From Dipylidium caninum (taxonomy: Eukaryota > Platyhelminthes > Cestoda > Cyclophyllidea > Dipylidiidae): a stretch of DNA of 64,000 bases. This document shows, in pieces, positions 24,116 to 37,852 of this stretch. The notes below the pieces were generated by a model. It was given only the letters and a program-made list of their open reading frames with translations, was not told the origin of the DNA and ran no database searches. Every line of letters starts with the position of its first letter. Positions within the stretch are counted from its first letter, which is position 1. The position numbers were made by a program, and so were the translations under genes. Location of the stretch: the NCBI GenBank assembly GCA_017562135.1, contig QEYB01001046.1, positions 3,782,001-3,846,000 on the forward strand, in the 5' to 3' direction.

Positions 24116-27100
24116 ATGGGTTTAGACGCTACGCCGAGTTTGCCGTCTGGCTGGCTATACAAATGGACAAATTATCTCAAAGGATATCGTAAAAGGTGGT
24201 TTGTTCTGGAGAACGGCTTGTTTTCCTACTACAGGTATCCATGTCTGACGACTTGATCGCATTTCCGTAGCAATGCCAACGCAGTATCCCATACCTGTAT
24301 GGGTACGATTGATTTATCCACCGTTACAATTACTTCTAAAACCTCTTCGACTTCCTTTACGCTACGCGAAATCATGGACGCTCGTATCATCTAAAGGCCT
24401 TGAATGAACAGGACAAAAGACGCTGGCTTAGGGCTCTTTCTGCAGCCCAAGTAAAAGCCAATAAGGGTACATTTACTCTGACTACCTTATGGTATTGTTG
24501 TTGTGAGATATTTTAGATACTTAAACAACTGCTAGTCCTTTTCGTTATCTCCTTGGTCTCAGTTCTTGCTTTTGTCTGGTATTTCGAGGCTCACCTATTT
24601 GTGTGCTGATTGTACATTTGTCTTTTTTTGTTTTGCTACAAAACGCCTTATTAAGAGCTATTGTCCACTTATTATTCTTGTTTGCATGCTTCCCTTCTCC
24701 TACAGATAATCCTGTTATCGTAAATTATTTCTCAACGTGATGGCTTCAGTTTTAGTATATTGCTCATCACTGTTCTGATATTGTTTTCGATTCGCGGTCT
24801 TGGTACTAATGAGTGAAATTAGAGATTATATGTTACCATGTGTTTAATTGTGGGCCTTTGTTCGTACAGAACAGAGTATTTTGTAAAATGAAAGTACCTT
24901 GTTGTTTTAAGGCTAGAGACGGTAAGATGGTGTTTATAACAAACCTGTTTTTATCAGTAACTGTGAAAATTATCAGCCGCAAATATGTGTATATTAAATT
25001 ATCGAATACTCAATTTTCTCCGTTTTTGACAAATTGTCGAATTCTTCTTTGATTATAATAATTTCAGGTCTTGAGTCTGATAGTTGCTCAGACGACTTAA
25101 ATTCGTACTCCCCTTCGCGACGGTCTGGTGCTCGTAACAAACTTGTCCAAAGCATCAATACTTCCGGTTGGAGATCTTTTCGTCCTTTTCGAAGGCGCAA
25201 TCGGCAAACTTTATCCATTATCTCTGCTTCTGAAGGGTCTATGGCTGTCGGTTTAATCACATCCGGCGTCAATTCAACGTGTTCGTCGGTCGTTCAATCT
25301 CCCGGTATTGGACCATCGGTGGAGGAGACGCACTCAATTTCTGGTTCTCAGCCTCCCTTAGCGAATGGATTGCGCTTAACCGATGGCATGACGAAGGGTG
25401 TTCTTGGCCTTCAGGAAAGATCGACTTGCTCTCCGTCTATTCCTCTTACCTATTCTCCTCACCGGCGTCGGTGTACACTTAACTCTGGCTTGATCAGTGA
25501 GTTGCGGGTCTTTCGAGAGTTTCAGCATCACATCACTGCAGTCGATGCGGCCTTTGACGAGGTGGTCATCCAAACAAACCACATAATTGGTTCGCTTGGT
25601 GAAATGACTGTTTCATCAGAAGGGAAGAACGATAAGGGTACTATCACCATTCCCCTATCTTCATTGAGTGATCTTCAATCTACTATAGATGGACTCACAG
25701 AGGCGAGTCAAACATTGGTTTGTGTTTCCTTGTGAACTTCAATGGTCGTTCATCTACTTTTTCCGCCTTGTTTCTCATTTCGTGGTATTACGTATATATA
25801 TGCTCATGATTAACTTTCATTGAATGTGAACTCCAAGATCCATTTAACTTTCGCCAAAAGCACTGGAAAAGATGTTGGGATCTTTTAGTTTTTAACTTTC
25901 CAACCATTTCTGTCTTTTTTTTTAATCGTGAGAGCTCTAAGCGTCTAAACTCATAGTTAAAATGGAATGTTGAGGTGTACATAAACAATGAAAATCGTAT
26001 ATTTTTTTTCTCAGACCTATCACTTTCCCCATAGAGCGTTATTATGACCATCTTTTGTTGATATTTCGCGAGATATTAACGATAAATGAAATAAGTAGAT
26101 AGGAATGCTTAATGCAAAATAATTGTCTTTTTTGTTTGTCAAATTTTGAATGCTTCTCATTTTGAGTGTACTTATCATGATTTGTTTTGTGAAATTAACA
26201 GTATTTTTTATACGTTTCTTTGCATTATTTCCAGTGTCATTCGGTTGGAATAAGGCAAATGCAGGCGTAGAATTGTTCTTACGCTAGCGCCGAGTACCCT
26301 TTTTTCATCGTTTCCTTGTTCTCCCTACTCAGAATTCCTATTTTCGACACTTAATTAGTTTTCTTTTCAGATTTTTGTACTCCAGCAATCTTCCATTTTA
26401 TATTCGATCAGGAGGATATTTGATAATTGTTAAATTTCCTTCCCATTTGATACACATGTACCAGTCTGATTTCACTTTTCCTCATCCTGGCTACCAAGCT
26501 CATATGGTACAAACAACGCGTAGTAGTCATTACACGTATAACCTTTGGTAAACTCATGTTTTTAATGACCGCTTACAAGTGTTGATCCGATAATCCGCGG
26601 ACTATTGCCCTTATTAATGCATATTGACGAAATTTCAAATTAATATTTTTTTTGCACTTGGCTGAGTACTCGATCGTAGTCCATTATCTCCAAGTGTGGA
26701 TACAGTTCTAAACGTCGTGGAATTACTGTCGCACCATGTTTCATCTTCATGTATATTAGGGATTTAACTTCTAATCGTATCAATTTCGCGTGACTTAAAG
26801 ATTGTAGCTTCTCGTTTTATGCTTCATTGGGTGCTGTTTCCTTCGGCTTTCAGAATTCATTCTGAAGGTTGAGACTTTAGTTTTCGCAGTTATTCATCAG
26901 GCATACAACTCTGACTCAAAATTACGGCCATAAATGCCAAACCCTTTCTAATACACTTTTCTTAGTCTTGCATTATTGAGTATCTTCTTTCGACTTATGA
27001 AATGCACCTAGTAGACCACCCGTCGGACTTGTTACCGCAATATTTCATCTAATGACATCACTTCATGTGAACATAAAACTTGTACAATTATATACTGCTG

Positions 27101-30100
27101 ACTGTCACATGATTTGTTTTCCTGTAAAACGTGCAATTTCTCCGTTTTTTTCCAACTAATGCGGGGTCTATTAACGATTCATCATTACAAGTTTTGAATT
27201 AACTCGTCCCGTTTTGTTAGTGCCAAATTTATTTCGAATTTCTTGAGAAGCCGCCACTGATTCATTTCCCCTATATTCGTAGGCGATACTATCTCGATAA
27301 CGGTCCTGCAAATGGCTAAGATAAGCGTATCATAGAAATTCAAGACTGAACTACAGCCATCTACCCCTTAGCGTTAGCTAACACATGGCCTCATCTAAAT
27401 ACTGCTTGTAGGCCTGTCAGAAAGCCATGATAGCATGGACAACCTCCACGGAGTGGTTCCAACGACGACTGGCTACTGAGTATGATAAAGGATTGCGTCT
27501 AGAGCGTACAGTTGAACAATTGGCCAAACAGCATCGGGCTTTAGAGGCACAATTCTACTCAAGCTACACTTCTCTCGCCAGCAACCGACCCATCTCCCCA
27601 CTTCCTCCAACCCTATATGACTCTTCTACCTCCTTCCAACGCGGCACTGCCCGAAGTATGCTAATTCCTACAATATTTCAACTGATGCAAGAAAATAACG
27701 TGATTTAGTGTTAGTAATTTTTTGCTCTTAAGATTAACTCCTCTGCCATGTAAGGAGGTTCTACTTTTCGTAAGTGTTCAATCGCATCACTTAGTGCACA
27801 TCTCATCCATAGTTGTTGGACAATTCTAACGATGCATTAACTTTACCTTCACTTAGACTGATCTGATTCGTGATGGGCATATGATAGAACGTTTTAGAAG
27901 ATGACGATATTTCCATAACGATGCGAGCTAAACTGTAACTTATTAGACCTTAATTGTGGCCAAAACATAGTTCTTGCACACAAAATCCCTAACATAAAAA
28001 TCATTAAAATCATTATTTTTGTGTCAGAAATAGACTAATTTGACAATTTGAATCAGAGTTGTAAACACGCGATGTGAGAGAGGTGCCAAATTAATGGATT
28101 TCTCGTAAGTACGTGGATGGTTATGCTTTCAGAGATGCACTCGTTCAGTAGCATGGATGACGTATTCTACGACGCCGAAAGCACCCTTTCGTCCCCTCCG
28201 AACCGTATGGGTGGCAGCAACGATAAGATGTTACTGCATCCATCATTCGCCTCATTGGGCAGTCTGCGAAACGTAGATGAGTCGTCAGGTAGCGAGGAGG
28301 ACGATCTTGTCACCGCCGCAGCAGAAGAAGGCATCTTCACTGTACCTACTGGACGAATCCCCACCCCCATTACAGTAAGTTTTTCTTTGTCTCCTCCCTG
28401 TTTAATCATTTTTCCGCTTCTATATTCCTCCATGTTCCCGCCTTAGTATTTGAAAGTAAAGGGCACTGGATCTTGCTTTCGTGTATAGTTTAGGCTGTAT
28501 TTGCGAACTTGATCGTTAAGCTATTGTGATCAACTTTATTTATTCATGTATTATGAGTTCAAACGAAAACACGAAAAGGGAGGTGTTTCCTTTATGAACA
28601 ATTTTCTTCGAATTTGAATCTGAGTCAAAGACTTTCTCCTAAAATCTACTTTGTGAGGTTCTTTTTGTAGATAAAAAAGCGACTTTAGAGTAATCGCAAT
28701 TTTGATAAACTGGTTAACAATACTTGCCTACATTTTTCGATTTTTACGGTTTCAGGAGGTATAAAGACCGCAAATACCCTTTTTAAAAATTGTGAGAAAA
28801 ATGCGAAAAGACTCCAAAAGTCAATAGAGTCTTGGGTCCTTTAGAATTGCTACGTAACAGATTGTTCTCAGTAGTTTAGTGACACCTTTTTTCATCGCTA
28901 TGCATAATTTTTACTTTATTACTTAATCAGCCATTTCAAAAGTAATCTTCGCTACTTGAGACCACTAGAATAAAATCATTTTTTGAGTGAAGACTTTGAA
29001 CTCTATAAATTGTAACGTACTTTGTGGTAGATACACAGAATATAGGATGCCAGTAAGTTCCCTTTTAGTTGCCATATTTTAACCGCTGTGTTTCCCACTT
29101 TATCTCATTATTCCATTTGAAATTATGAACCATCCGTATCTTTTATAATTTTGAGGGTTGCGTGAAAAGTATGTATAATTTTTGAAACACATGGTCTTGA
29201 AACGCCTCAGTTTCGCCCTAGTTGTCTCCTTTTGTTTCGAGCTCGATTGAGTAGTTCACTCCTCTCCAGATCAACACCAGGCATTTGTATTAATATTTGG
29301 TTATGGAAACTCCTAATTGTTGTAAGGTAATATAAAAGTCAGTTTTTTTCAACTCACCTATGAGAGCACTAACTAGCTATTTTCACTTGAGTCTTATCCT
29401 AAGTTGCACGAGTATTTCTTAAGACTGTCTTGATCGCGGAGTATTAAAAAGTATCTTGTCCAATCAGAAACCCCAAAATAGCAGGATGTATTTTCTCTTA
29501 TCTTCACTTCCACTTTTGTCCTTTCTCCTCTGTTGAGTTCTATCATGTGTTAGTTAAAATGGGTCTTGACAAAGAAGCGAAATTCAACTTACAAAAAATG
29601 GCAGAATTGTGATGTCTTGTTAAAGTGAGAAGAGCTGAGAGATGCGATCTCCCCTCATTTTTTGTGCACTGCCTTAGCGTCCAGCTTGTTAGCCACTTCG
29701 TGTATTTGCTCTTCTGCCGACCTGTGTGCAACGCGCAGGGAATTCCCTTTAGCTCGATCACGTGTTTGCACTCGTGCCTGTATTTTTCCCCGTCCGCACG
29801 TGTGTCTGCAAAACGCTCCAATGCCAGCCCAGGAGCCTGTGTGGGAACGCATTGGTTTGCGAGCCTTGCGAGCTCTCAGTACTAACGCCACTCCGGTACC
29901 TTTTGCACCCCACTTCTATCGAATTTCACCCCATTGTGGTTTTGTTGCTGCCTCAACCATGCGATAAGGCGTGCCAAGTAAGACAATCACGGCCTGTTCT
30001 CCCAGCACATTTAGCGGCACTTTCAAACTATTGGTCATATGCGAAGGGCTCTACTATTTCAACAAATAGGTAATTTATGGGCAACCGTTTAGTTGTATTG

Positions 30101-33100
30101 ATGATGGAAAATGCTTCGAAACTGATTAACATGGCGTGTCGTAAATGCATGCTATTTAGACTTGCAATTGTACCTCACCTTTATCTATAGTTATTTCCCT
30201 CAGTGTTTAGGAAGGTCTTACTGCATTATTTTGCCCACGTCGGCCGTGTTTTTTCTTTATGGCTGCAAAATCGTGTTTCCACTTTCTCCCCTCTTCCCTT
30301 TCGGGACTACAGTTTTCCTGTTTTCACTCAATTTTTTCTGAATAAATTTGATTGGGATATAAGATGTTCTTTTGTTCGTGGAAAAGATTTGCTTTGATTC
30401 AATATAAATTCTCCGTTTGTTTGAAAATACTCCCCTTTATCGCTTTTTCCCACATTCTCAACATCCCTTTTTTCGACATACAGCAACTCACTCTCATATA
30501 TCGTAATTCCTAGCTGTTTACACATGAACATTCTCAACATCTGAAGTGTTCTCTGTTCCATATCATAATGATTTATCAAGACCTATTACAATAGAAGCTT
30601 TAAAAATGTTTTGCCTAGTTCTTGCCTCTTCCTCAGACCCGGTGCACGTTTGTTTTCTGGTTGGTCATTTGCAACCACGCCACTTTTAAAAGACATGTTA
30701 CTCGTGGGGTAGCAGCTGCTACTATTTAGTGAATCTCGTATTGACATTCTCTTTTTTCTTCCTGTCTGCCGAGGCGAAAGCGCGTCCCACTGGACGGCGT
30801 CGCACTACTCGTTAGACTTAACGCACGAACTTTTCTTCCATTAACTTCGACTTTATTATGTTATTTACATAAAAATTAATATTTTGCGTGGATTTCCTAA
30901 TCATTTACTGACAGTTCCACAACACTACCAGCACAAGCATGGCCAAATAAGTGTTTGCCATTGTGGCATGCCACTATCTTCTAAAATCCCCAATGGTCCA
31001 TAGTTATAAAGTATATCTAGAAATTGTAGAGCTCAGTTGATGGATTGCTTTTGCCCACTTTCTCCATCTGATTTTTTCTCCAACTTTTCTACTTGACCCG
31101 TCAATTGAACGCCATGGGACCTCATTTCTGTCTGCGCAGCCACGCAGATCCTTCATTTCAATTCTGTACTACAATAGCCTGTACTGTAAATAAACTGGGA
31201 GATATTACATTCTGGCACACTAAACTCGATCCATAAGGAGGCAGGTTTTAAAACAGTCACAAATGGCACCCGCATGTCTGCCTCGCACGCGCGTTTATCC
31301 AACCACTACAGCGTACCTCACGTCTCATTGGTCACCCGCCTTCAAAGATATTTACACACGTCACCGTTTTCACTGCAGTCTCTTGTACCCGTTTGCGTCT
31401 TGTTTGCGTGTGACCCTACCTCATTTTCATCTCCGGGGTCTTGTTCTACTCACCCTGTTTTTTTCAACTACTTATAAACTCGATGGTATGTTCGTTTCCC
31501 TGTAACCCCTCCTTGATGGAAAATTTTTCTGCCCCGTTTTTCACGAAAAACCTTTTTTCTGAATGTTTACGCTTTTGTGGAATAATTTCCCCCAAGTAAT
31601 AATAAAATGTCGAATTTTGCATTCTTAGATGCGAGCACTTGCTCAGTCCTCGCGGCAACTGGTACGTAAAAGTTATTAAACAACGTGACTTCAGGATCTG
31701 AGCTCATAAATTTACTTCTAACACTTCAAAAAGGTATATGTGCAACTTATTCCAATGGGGAATAATTCTTCATAGATTTTTTGAGTAAAATTCTTTGGCA
31801 GTCTGCGACATAGCCACATACCATTAAGAATTTAAACACTTAAAATATCATTTTCCCTCTTATTCAATTTGTTAGTCGAAGACTGCATTTTCATAAATGC
31901 AAGCATACCGTTCATCTATCTTTCTATTTATGGTCAAATTAGGGTTAGCATTACCTATGGGTTCAGGCACTATTCCGATTAGATACTGTTGTCTGCGATT
32001 TTTATAAAGTGGTCGGTTACAATGTTTATTTTAAGTCACAAGTGAATGGTTCTGTTTGCTTTTAAGTTTACTTCGCATTTATTCAAGGCAGCCTTTAAAA
32101 TCTTTCATCCCTAACCTTTCTCAAAGTGCAACACACCTGAGCGATTTGCAATCCCCTTGCCCTAAAAGTCATGAAAACTTTTCACCTAATGAGGAAATTG
32201 GACTCTAGAATTTTATTCTGTTCGTCCGTGTAAATCTGTTCCCATATTCAACAATTTAATTTCTTACTTATTTTTTCATCTGTTTTGGTACGATAACCAC
32301 TGTCGTTTTGATGCTCTTAAGTGACTGAGTGAAAAGATCACCGCCTTAAGTATATTTTCTGTTTCAAGTCCAAATCTTACGATCTGTGAAGGTTCTTAAA
32401 TGCTGCTTTTCTTTTTGAAGGGATATATTTACATGCTGCTTTTTTGCCGCGAAAAAGATGTAAATTAATATTTAAACCAAGTCAGTGGGCATGCATCTTG
32501 TCGCTCAACGCACCGCTGCGTTGAGTAGTCGTCCCAGAGTCGACAATCTGCACTCGACTGAAACACCGTCTTAACTAGTGAGAACGCTAGTGAGAACGCA
32601 TCGTAGCCCCGCTGTTACAGTCGCGCGTGATGTAAATTTTATAAATTAGTCATTGTGTGAATTGTTATTCTTCTGTAACTGTGGTGTAACGAGACTATGA
32701 TGGTGATAAGGGCGGGGAAATACCGATACTGGCAAGGGGACACTGAGTCTTCCCCTGATGGCTGTTTGTCAATTAAATTTCTGCAGGCTCGAATGAACGG
32801 AGCGGGAGAACAAGGAAAACAAAGTGAAAGCCAGGACGAGAGAGGGGACGTTATTGCCAACTCATCGGCGGGCTCCATGATGGCTCCAACACGCCAACGT
32901 CGGACTTCCATACCCCCTCGGCCCCGGATCTCTCTAAATCTCTGGGGTGTACTTAAGAACTGCATTGGCAAAGAACTTTCGAGAATACCTCTTCCAGTAA
33001 TCCTTCTACTTAATGCTATCAACGAGAATCAGGATCCTTATTCACCTATGTATTATCTTCTCCTAAGAATCTCTTTTTTAAGTGCTCACCTTCTACCTCA

Positions 33101-36100
33101 TTGCCTTAAATATTAATATACGACTTATTAAGAAAAAGCGATGTAAACACTACTAATATGTCCGTAAATCAACTCGTTTCAGTACACCATCGGTTTTTCT
33201 TGATTGGACTTGTAAGTACAAATTACTTGTCTCCAGGTATCAACCGCCATTTCTGAACACAGTCCCATTCTACGGAGCAGCTTTGACGTCCAGTTATTTA
33301 ACAAATCCTAACTCATTTCCTGTACCACCGTTTTCGTGTCTCAAGGGGTGAGACAGTGGAAAGCGACATTGCTTTTGATGAGGAAGATGCTCATAAATGG
33401 GGTGCCTATAACGAGCCCAATTTGATGGTATCATAATTGAGCATACGGGCCCTTGTGTATGTATTTTTAGATTGGGTTTACAGCTTTCAGCTCCTTTGCC
33501 AAGTATATTTGCACCACCGACATTGCATCTCGAAAGAAGTGTCATTTCTGCATATAATTGTTGAATTTTTTTGCACCAACCTGCACCCATTGCCACATTT
33601 CGATGAGTAAAACATTCTAAAGGGTGACATCTGGGTATTGGTTAACGCGGTTTTTAATGGTTCTGGTAAAAAAATAGCCTTTTCTTTACATATGTCCCTA
33701 ATACCTTGCTACTCTTTTTACTTATTCTGATAAGGCAATAAATTTGGAATGATTCTCAGCACATGTCTATTTCGCAATTACGAAAGCAGCGTAGACACAA
33801 TGGGTCTTATGTTGTAAATTCCTTATAATTTAGTGGTTATACACGGGCAAATATCGAGTTACTAGATTCTTTACACGGTAGAAGGTACCAATATTTGAAT
33901 GCCCACGGTAGGTTAACTTCAATGAGCCGCTATCCTTTCTGCAACGTGTGACGGAGGACTTGACCTACTCCAAGTGCCTTGATGAAGCGGCTCGGGCTGG
34001 GAGCACAGACCCCGTGGGAAGATTGGCTTGGATCGCGGCATTTTCGATCTCCTCTTACGCAACCACCGCCGTGCGTATGAGCAAACCTTTCAATCCCCTC
34101 CTCGGCGAAACTTATGAGTGCGACCGATCCGAGGATTTTGGCTGGCGCAGCTTTGCTGAACAGGTGAATTGTCTGTTTGGCCATAAATCCCGTATCGTCT
34201 CCCTTTTTATGCCCCTACTGCCAATGCAGTTGGAAAATTACCCAAAACTGATTGTCAAGTAGGGGTTAATTTTCGGTGAATACCTGCTGAAGCTTATTAC
34301 GTTCGCTTAAACAGGTCAGCCACCACCCCCCAGTGGTTTCCCACTACTGCGAGTCCACCCGCTACGGCTGGAAGTTTTGGCAAGAATTTACTGTGAACAG
34401 CAAATTTCGTGGCAAATACCTCTCACTTATACCAAAAGGTGAGTTATCTTTTGTAGTGGCTAGTCTTCATCCTTAACTTGTTTTGAGTAATAACTTTAAA
34501 TTGGTTGTTGCTGTCGTTTCATGTTGATCATTTAGAGCAATTAGATCGATTCTTTGTCTCCAACGCTTTCCAGCACCTTCGGATCCGACTTTATCTAACT
34601 TATTTCTTCGAAAGTTCATATATGATTCCCACATGACTTGTATTGTGTTGGGCCGCGACTCACATGCTCTTTGCCGCCCCTGACAATTGTGGGGATACCA
34701 GCGTTCTTCGAACAAATGGTTCATATTTTATCATGGTCCTTTTTTTTAGTTCCATGATCGTTTTTTCAGGACGCCGAGTATCTTATTTCGACTTGAAATA
34801 AGACCAGTATGCAACAAGTTGTGTAGACATAGGCTTCCAACACCGTCCCTAGGCGTCTAAGCACCAACCGTTTCTACCAATTGGTATTCGGTCGGTTAAT
34901 CTAGGACTAGGTTACTTAATGGAGAGGGAGGCGGACTAATTAAGCTTACTAGTTCTCCCCACTCCAGGTGGTGTCCATCTCGTTTTCAAGGATGGCCAGC
35001 ACTACACCTGGTCCAAAGTGACAATCACGGTGCACAACATAATCGTGGGTCGGCTGTGGGCCGAGATTCACGGCGAGACCATAATCAAGAGCCACAACAA
35101 CAAATATACCTGCCGCATGCGCTACGAGTCCCACTCTTATTTCTCTCGCGACCCGGATCGGCAGGTACGAATTTCCTCTACATTATACTACCTCAGACAT
35201 TCCCACAATGTAGAAATAGGTCTGTATGCTGATTTCTACCATTGCAATCTGCCATGTGAGATGCATTGTTTTTAGAATTTGGGAATGTTCGATACAGGCA
35301 TGATGATGCTAACCTCGGTCGTGGATTCGGATTATTCAATCAACCCTAGTAAATTAACAAAATCCCCCTTTTGCGCCCAAGCCTACTTTTTTCAGATATT
35401 GGCCAATCTAATTTACAAAGGTTTAAGGAATAATACCACACATTAAGTTGATGTCACTGTCGCCTGATTGGCATTCGGTTTCGATGCGCCCGTTCTTCGT
35501 TATATTGTTTCTAAACTTTAAAGTCGCTGCATATGCTTAACACGCATATTCGATCTTAATCGGGCCACTGGTCTAAGTTCATTCACGTTCTTTAAAGTAT
35601 GTTGAGTGAATGAATTCTGAGGTTTACTAATTTTTAATTTTATCACAGCGGTTGAGAGAATAACCGTAAACGATCCAATACACATTTGTGGAGAACAAAT
35701 AATTCAATTAATCTTCTCATTTACTTTAATTGCCGCTAAATTCACTTCCAACACTTTTATTGAGAGTTACTTCTCTGCATTTTGGATTGACAAGATCGTC
35801 CTAGTTAGCGTTGGTTAATCCTACTGTGAACCATCATGCATGTTAGGCAATCTAGTCACCAGATTCCATGCCCCACCTTTTCTCCGATGGTGTTTTATGG
35901 TCTGAAGACATCATAGTAACTAACTTTTTTAAATTTATCAAAGCCTTTCTGTCTTATATCCATGTTTATGCTGGTCTATAATTTTATGGTATTTGGAACT
36001 TTATTTGAGTTCCACTTTTTATCACCCGCGCATTACTTCTTCCACTAACCTTTTCAGTTAACGAGTAATTTTTAGTTCTATGCAATAAAGGTAGCCTCTA

Positions 36101-37852
36101 ACGGGGAAAATTCGCAAGGATGGTAAACTAAACAAATAAAATTAATAAGATCTTTTCCTTAGCTGAAATATCGGTTGTTTTTTAAAAATGTGAAATAGTA
36201 CCAGGTTGAGGTAGCGTATGACTTCAGAGCTTTTACACACCAACGCTAACTCTTTCAAAACTTTCGTGATCCTCTTCTGTACCGCTTTCTTGCGTTCAGT
36301 TGGTAGCATTTTCATTGTCCCTTATTTTACTATTTCATTATACCATCCGTTTTGCACAAATTTTCTCCTCCACGTTGGACATGCAGCTGCCGACTTGCCA
36401 ACCACCGTGTTTGGCTGGGCAACACTACACTCGTCTATCCTAAAGGCACGAACTTTTCGTTTAGCCACACGCACGGCCCAGTTCTTAAATTCACAATAGC
36501 TTCTGACAACAGTCTCAACCTTGACAGCACTATACATTTACTTTTTGTTACAAACAGACTGCGTATTGAGTCGTAGGGTATTTTCCACTTTATAGGTGAG
36601 TGGTCTCATCTATGACCCCTCGGGAACGTTAATGTATAAACTAAACGGCAAGTGGGATGGCCAAATAGAGGGGTGTTCTGTATCTCCCGATGGAACGCCG
36701 ACAGGTCCGTCTGCTGTGCTTCTTATCATTGAACCGCCTGGTCCCAACTCCGAATCAGTAAGCCAGACCTTTTAGCTTCACTCCCCTTTTATTCAACGTA
36801 AAAGTGTGCGAAGGCTTCATGTAAGTACTTTTTCTTACGCTTGAAATATTTCCACAACATTTACTTTCGGCATCCGAGTTAATAATATTTTGGCTTATAA
36901 GCATAGAGGTTCATTAGATTTTTTTCGGAAACACTTATCCCTCAAAAGTTTATTTACTTATTTTGTTTAAAATAAGGCAGAGTTTCTTAATCTTATGCAA
37001 TTAGCGTGCTAAACGAGTCGTTTTTGGGGACTGTCAGTAAAACTTTTTATGTTTAGGATAGGCGGAAGATTTGAATGTTATATTTCTATGGGTATGATGT
37101 GAAACCTAACAACTCCTAAGTAGCAGTCTCGAAAACCTCAGTACTTCACTTTACCAGTGGCCCCGATTGTGGTGGCCTAATAGGGATGTAATCGGCACAG
37201 AGATAGGGTTTCAGTTACATCACTTATAGTGAAATGCTTGAGCGAGGAGTACATATTCAATCGCTTTATGGATCGTAATCTGACTCGCTTCTAAGGTACT
37301 TATGGATTAAACAATGGTTTGTATGGATTTTTGAACTTTATTTGGCGAATAGATCAAATAAGGTATACCTTGAGGGGGCTACAAAATCATTAATGAAATT
37401 TTATTGGCACCTAGATGTATAATTTCAATCAATTTGCCATCGAGTTGAACGAGCCCGAGGAGGGAGTAGCACCCACAGACTCGCGCTTCAGGCCTGATCA
37501 GCGATTGATGGAACTCGGCCGATGGGACGAGGCAAATGCAGAAAAGGAGCGTCTAGAGGTTAAACAGCGGCGCAAGCGCCGTGCGTGGGACCTCTATGAG
37601 GCTGGAGGTGCGTTCACATTTATGCTTACTGGTAAACATAAGTAGCCTTTCCTCACTCTTCGTGTAAAATTCCATTTTACCGTCTTCCCTGTAGAAGCAT
37701 CCCTCGATGCCGAATGTGGGCCGCCTTACACTCCAATCTGGTTCTCTCCCATCCACGATACTTATACCAACGAGGATTGTCACGCGTTCAACGGGACATA
37801 TTGGGCGGCGAAGGCGAAGCAGGATTGGTCAAAGTGCCCCGACATCTTCTAG
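24116..37852 (+). CDS. OSBP: Oxysterol-binding protein 1 (PH, FFAT-like motif, ORD)
   Basis: Exchanges sterol for PI4P at ER-Golgi contact sites. Exons: 24116-24234, 24271-24466, 25068-25717, 27412-27655, 28133-28374, 32787-32996, 33912-34163, 34315-34438, 34968-35164, 36596-36757, 37415-37607 and 37695-37852, giving about 914 residues (human 807). The PH domain has [20 protein letters not shown] and, across a 36-bp intron, [14 protein letters not shown] and [18 protein letters not shown]. Exon 4 holds the coiled coil ([19 protein letters not shown]). Exon 5 has an FFAT-like DDVFYDAES for VAP binding. The ORD runs from [20 protein letters not shown], through [14 protein letters not shown] and the EQVSHHPP fingerprint split over exons 7 and 8, [35 protein letters not shown] and [14 protein letters not shown], to the final [11 protein letters not shown]. 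Exon 2 needs a 2-base frame shift near 24361-24370 to join its halves. Confidence 0.96.
25718..27411 (+). other. OSBP intron 3, no recognised element
   Basis: An AT-rich intron between the GTTTGT donor after exon 3 and the CTTGTAG acceptor of the coiled-coil exon. I see no further exon, RNA gene or repeat family in it. Confidence 0.5.
28375..32786 (+). other. OSBP intron 5, with a GC-richer patch at about 29630-29960
   Basis: A 4.4-kb intron between two phase-0 splice sites. Most of it is AT-rich. A patch around 29630-29960 is GC-richer and open in several frames on both strands, but none of its translations is recognisable. A 12-base unit CTAGTGAGAACG is tandemly duplicated near 32575-32600. 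Confidence 0.4.
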
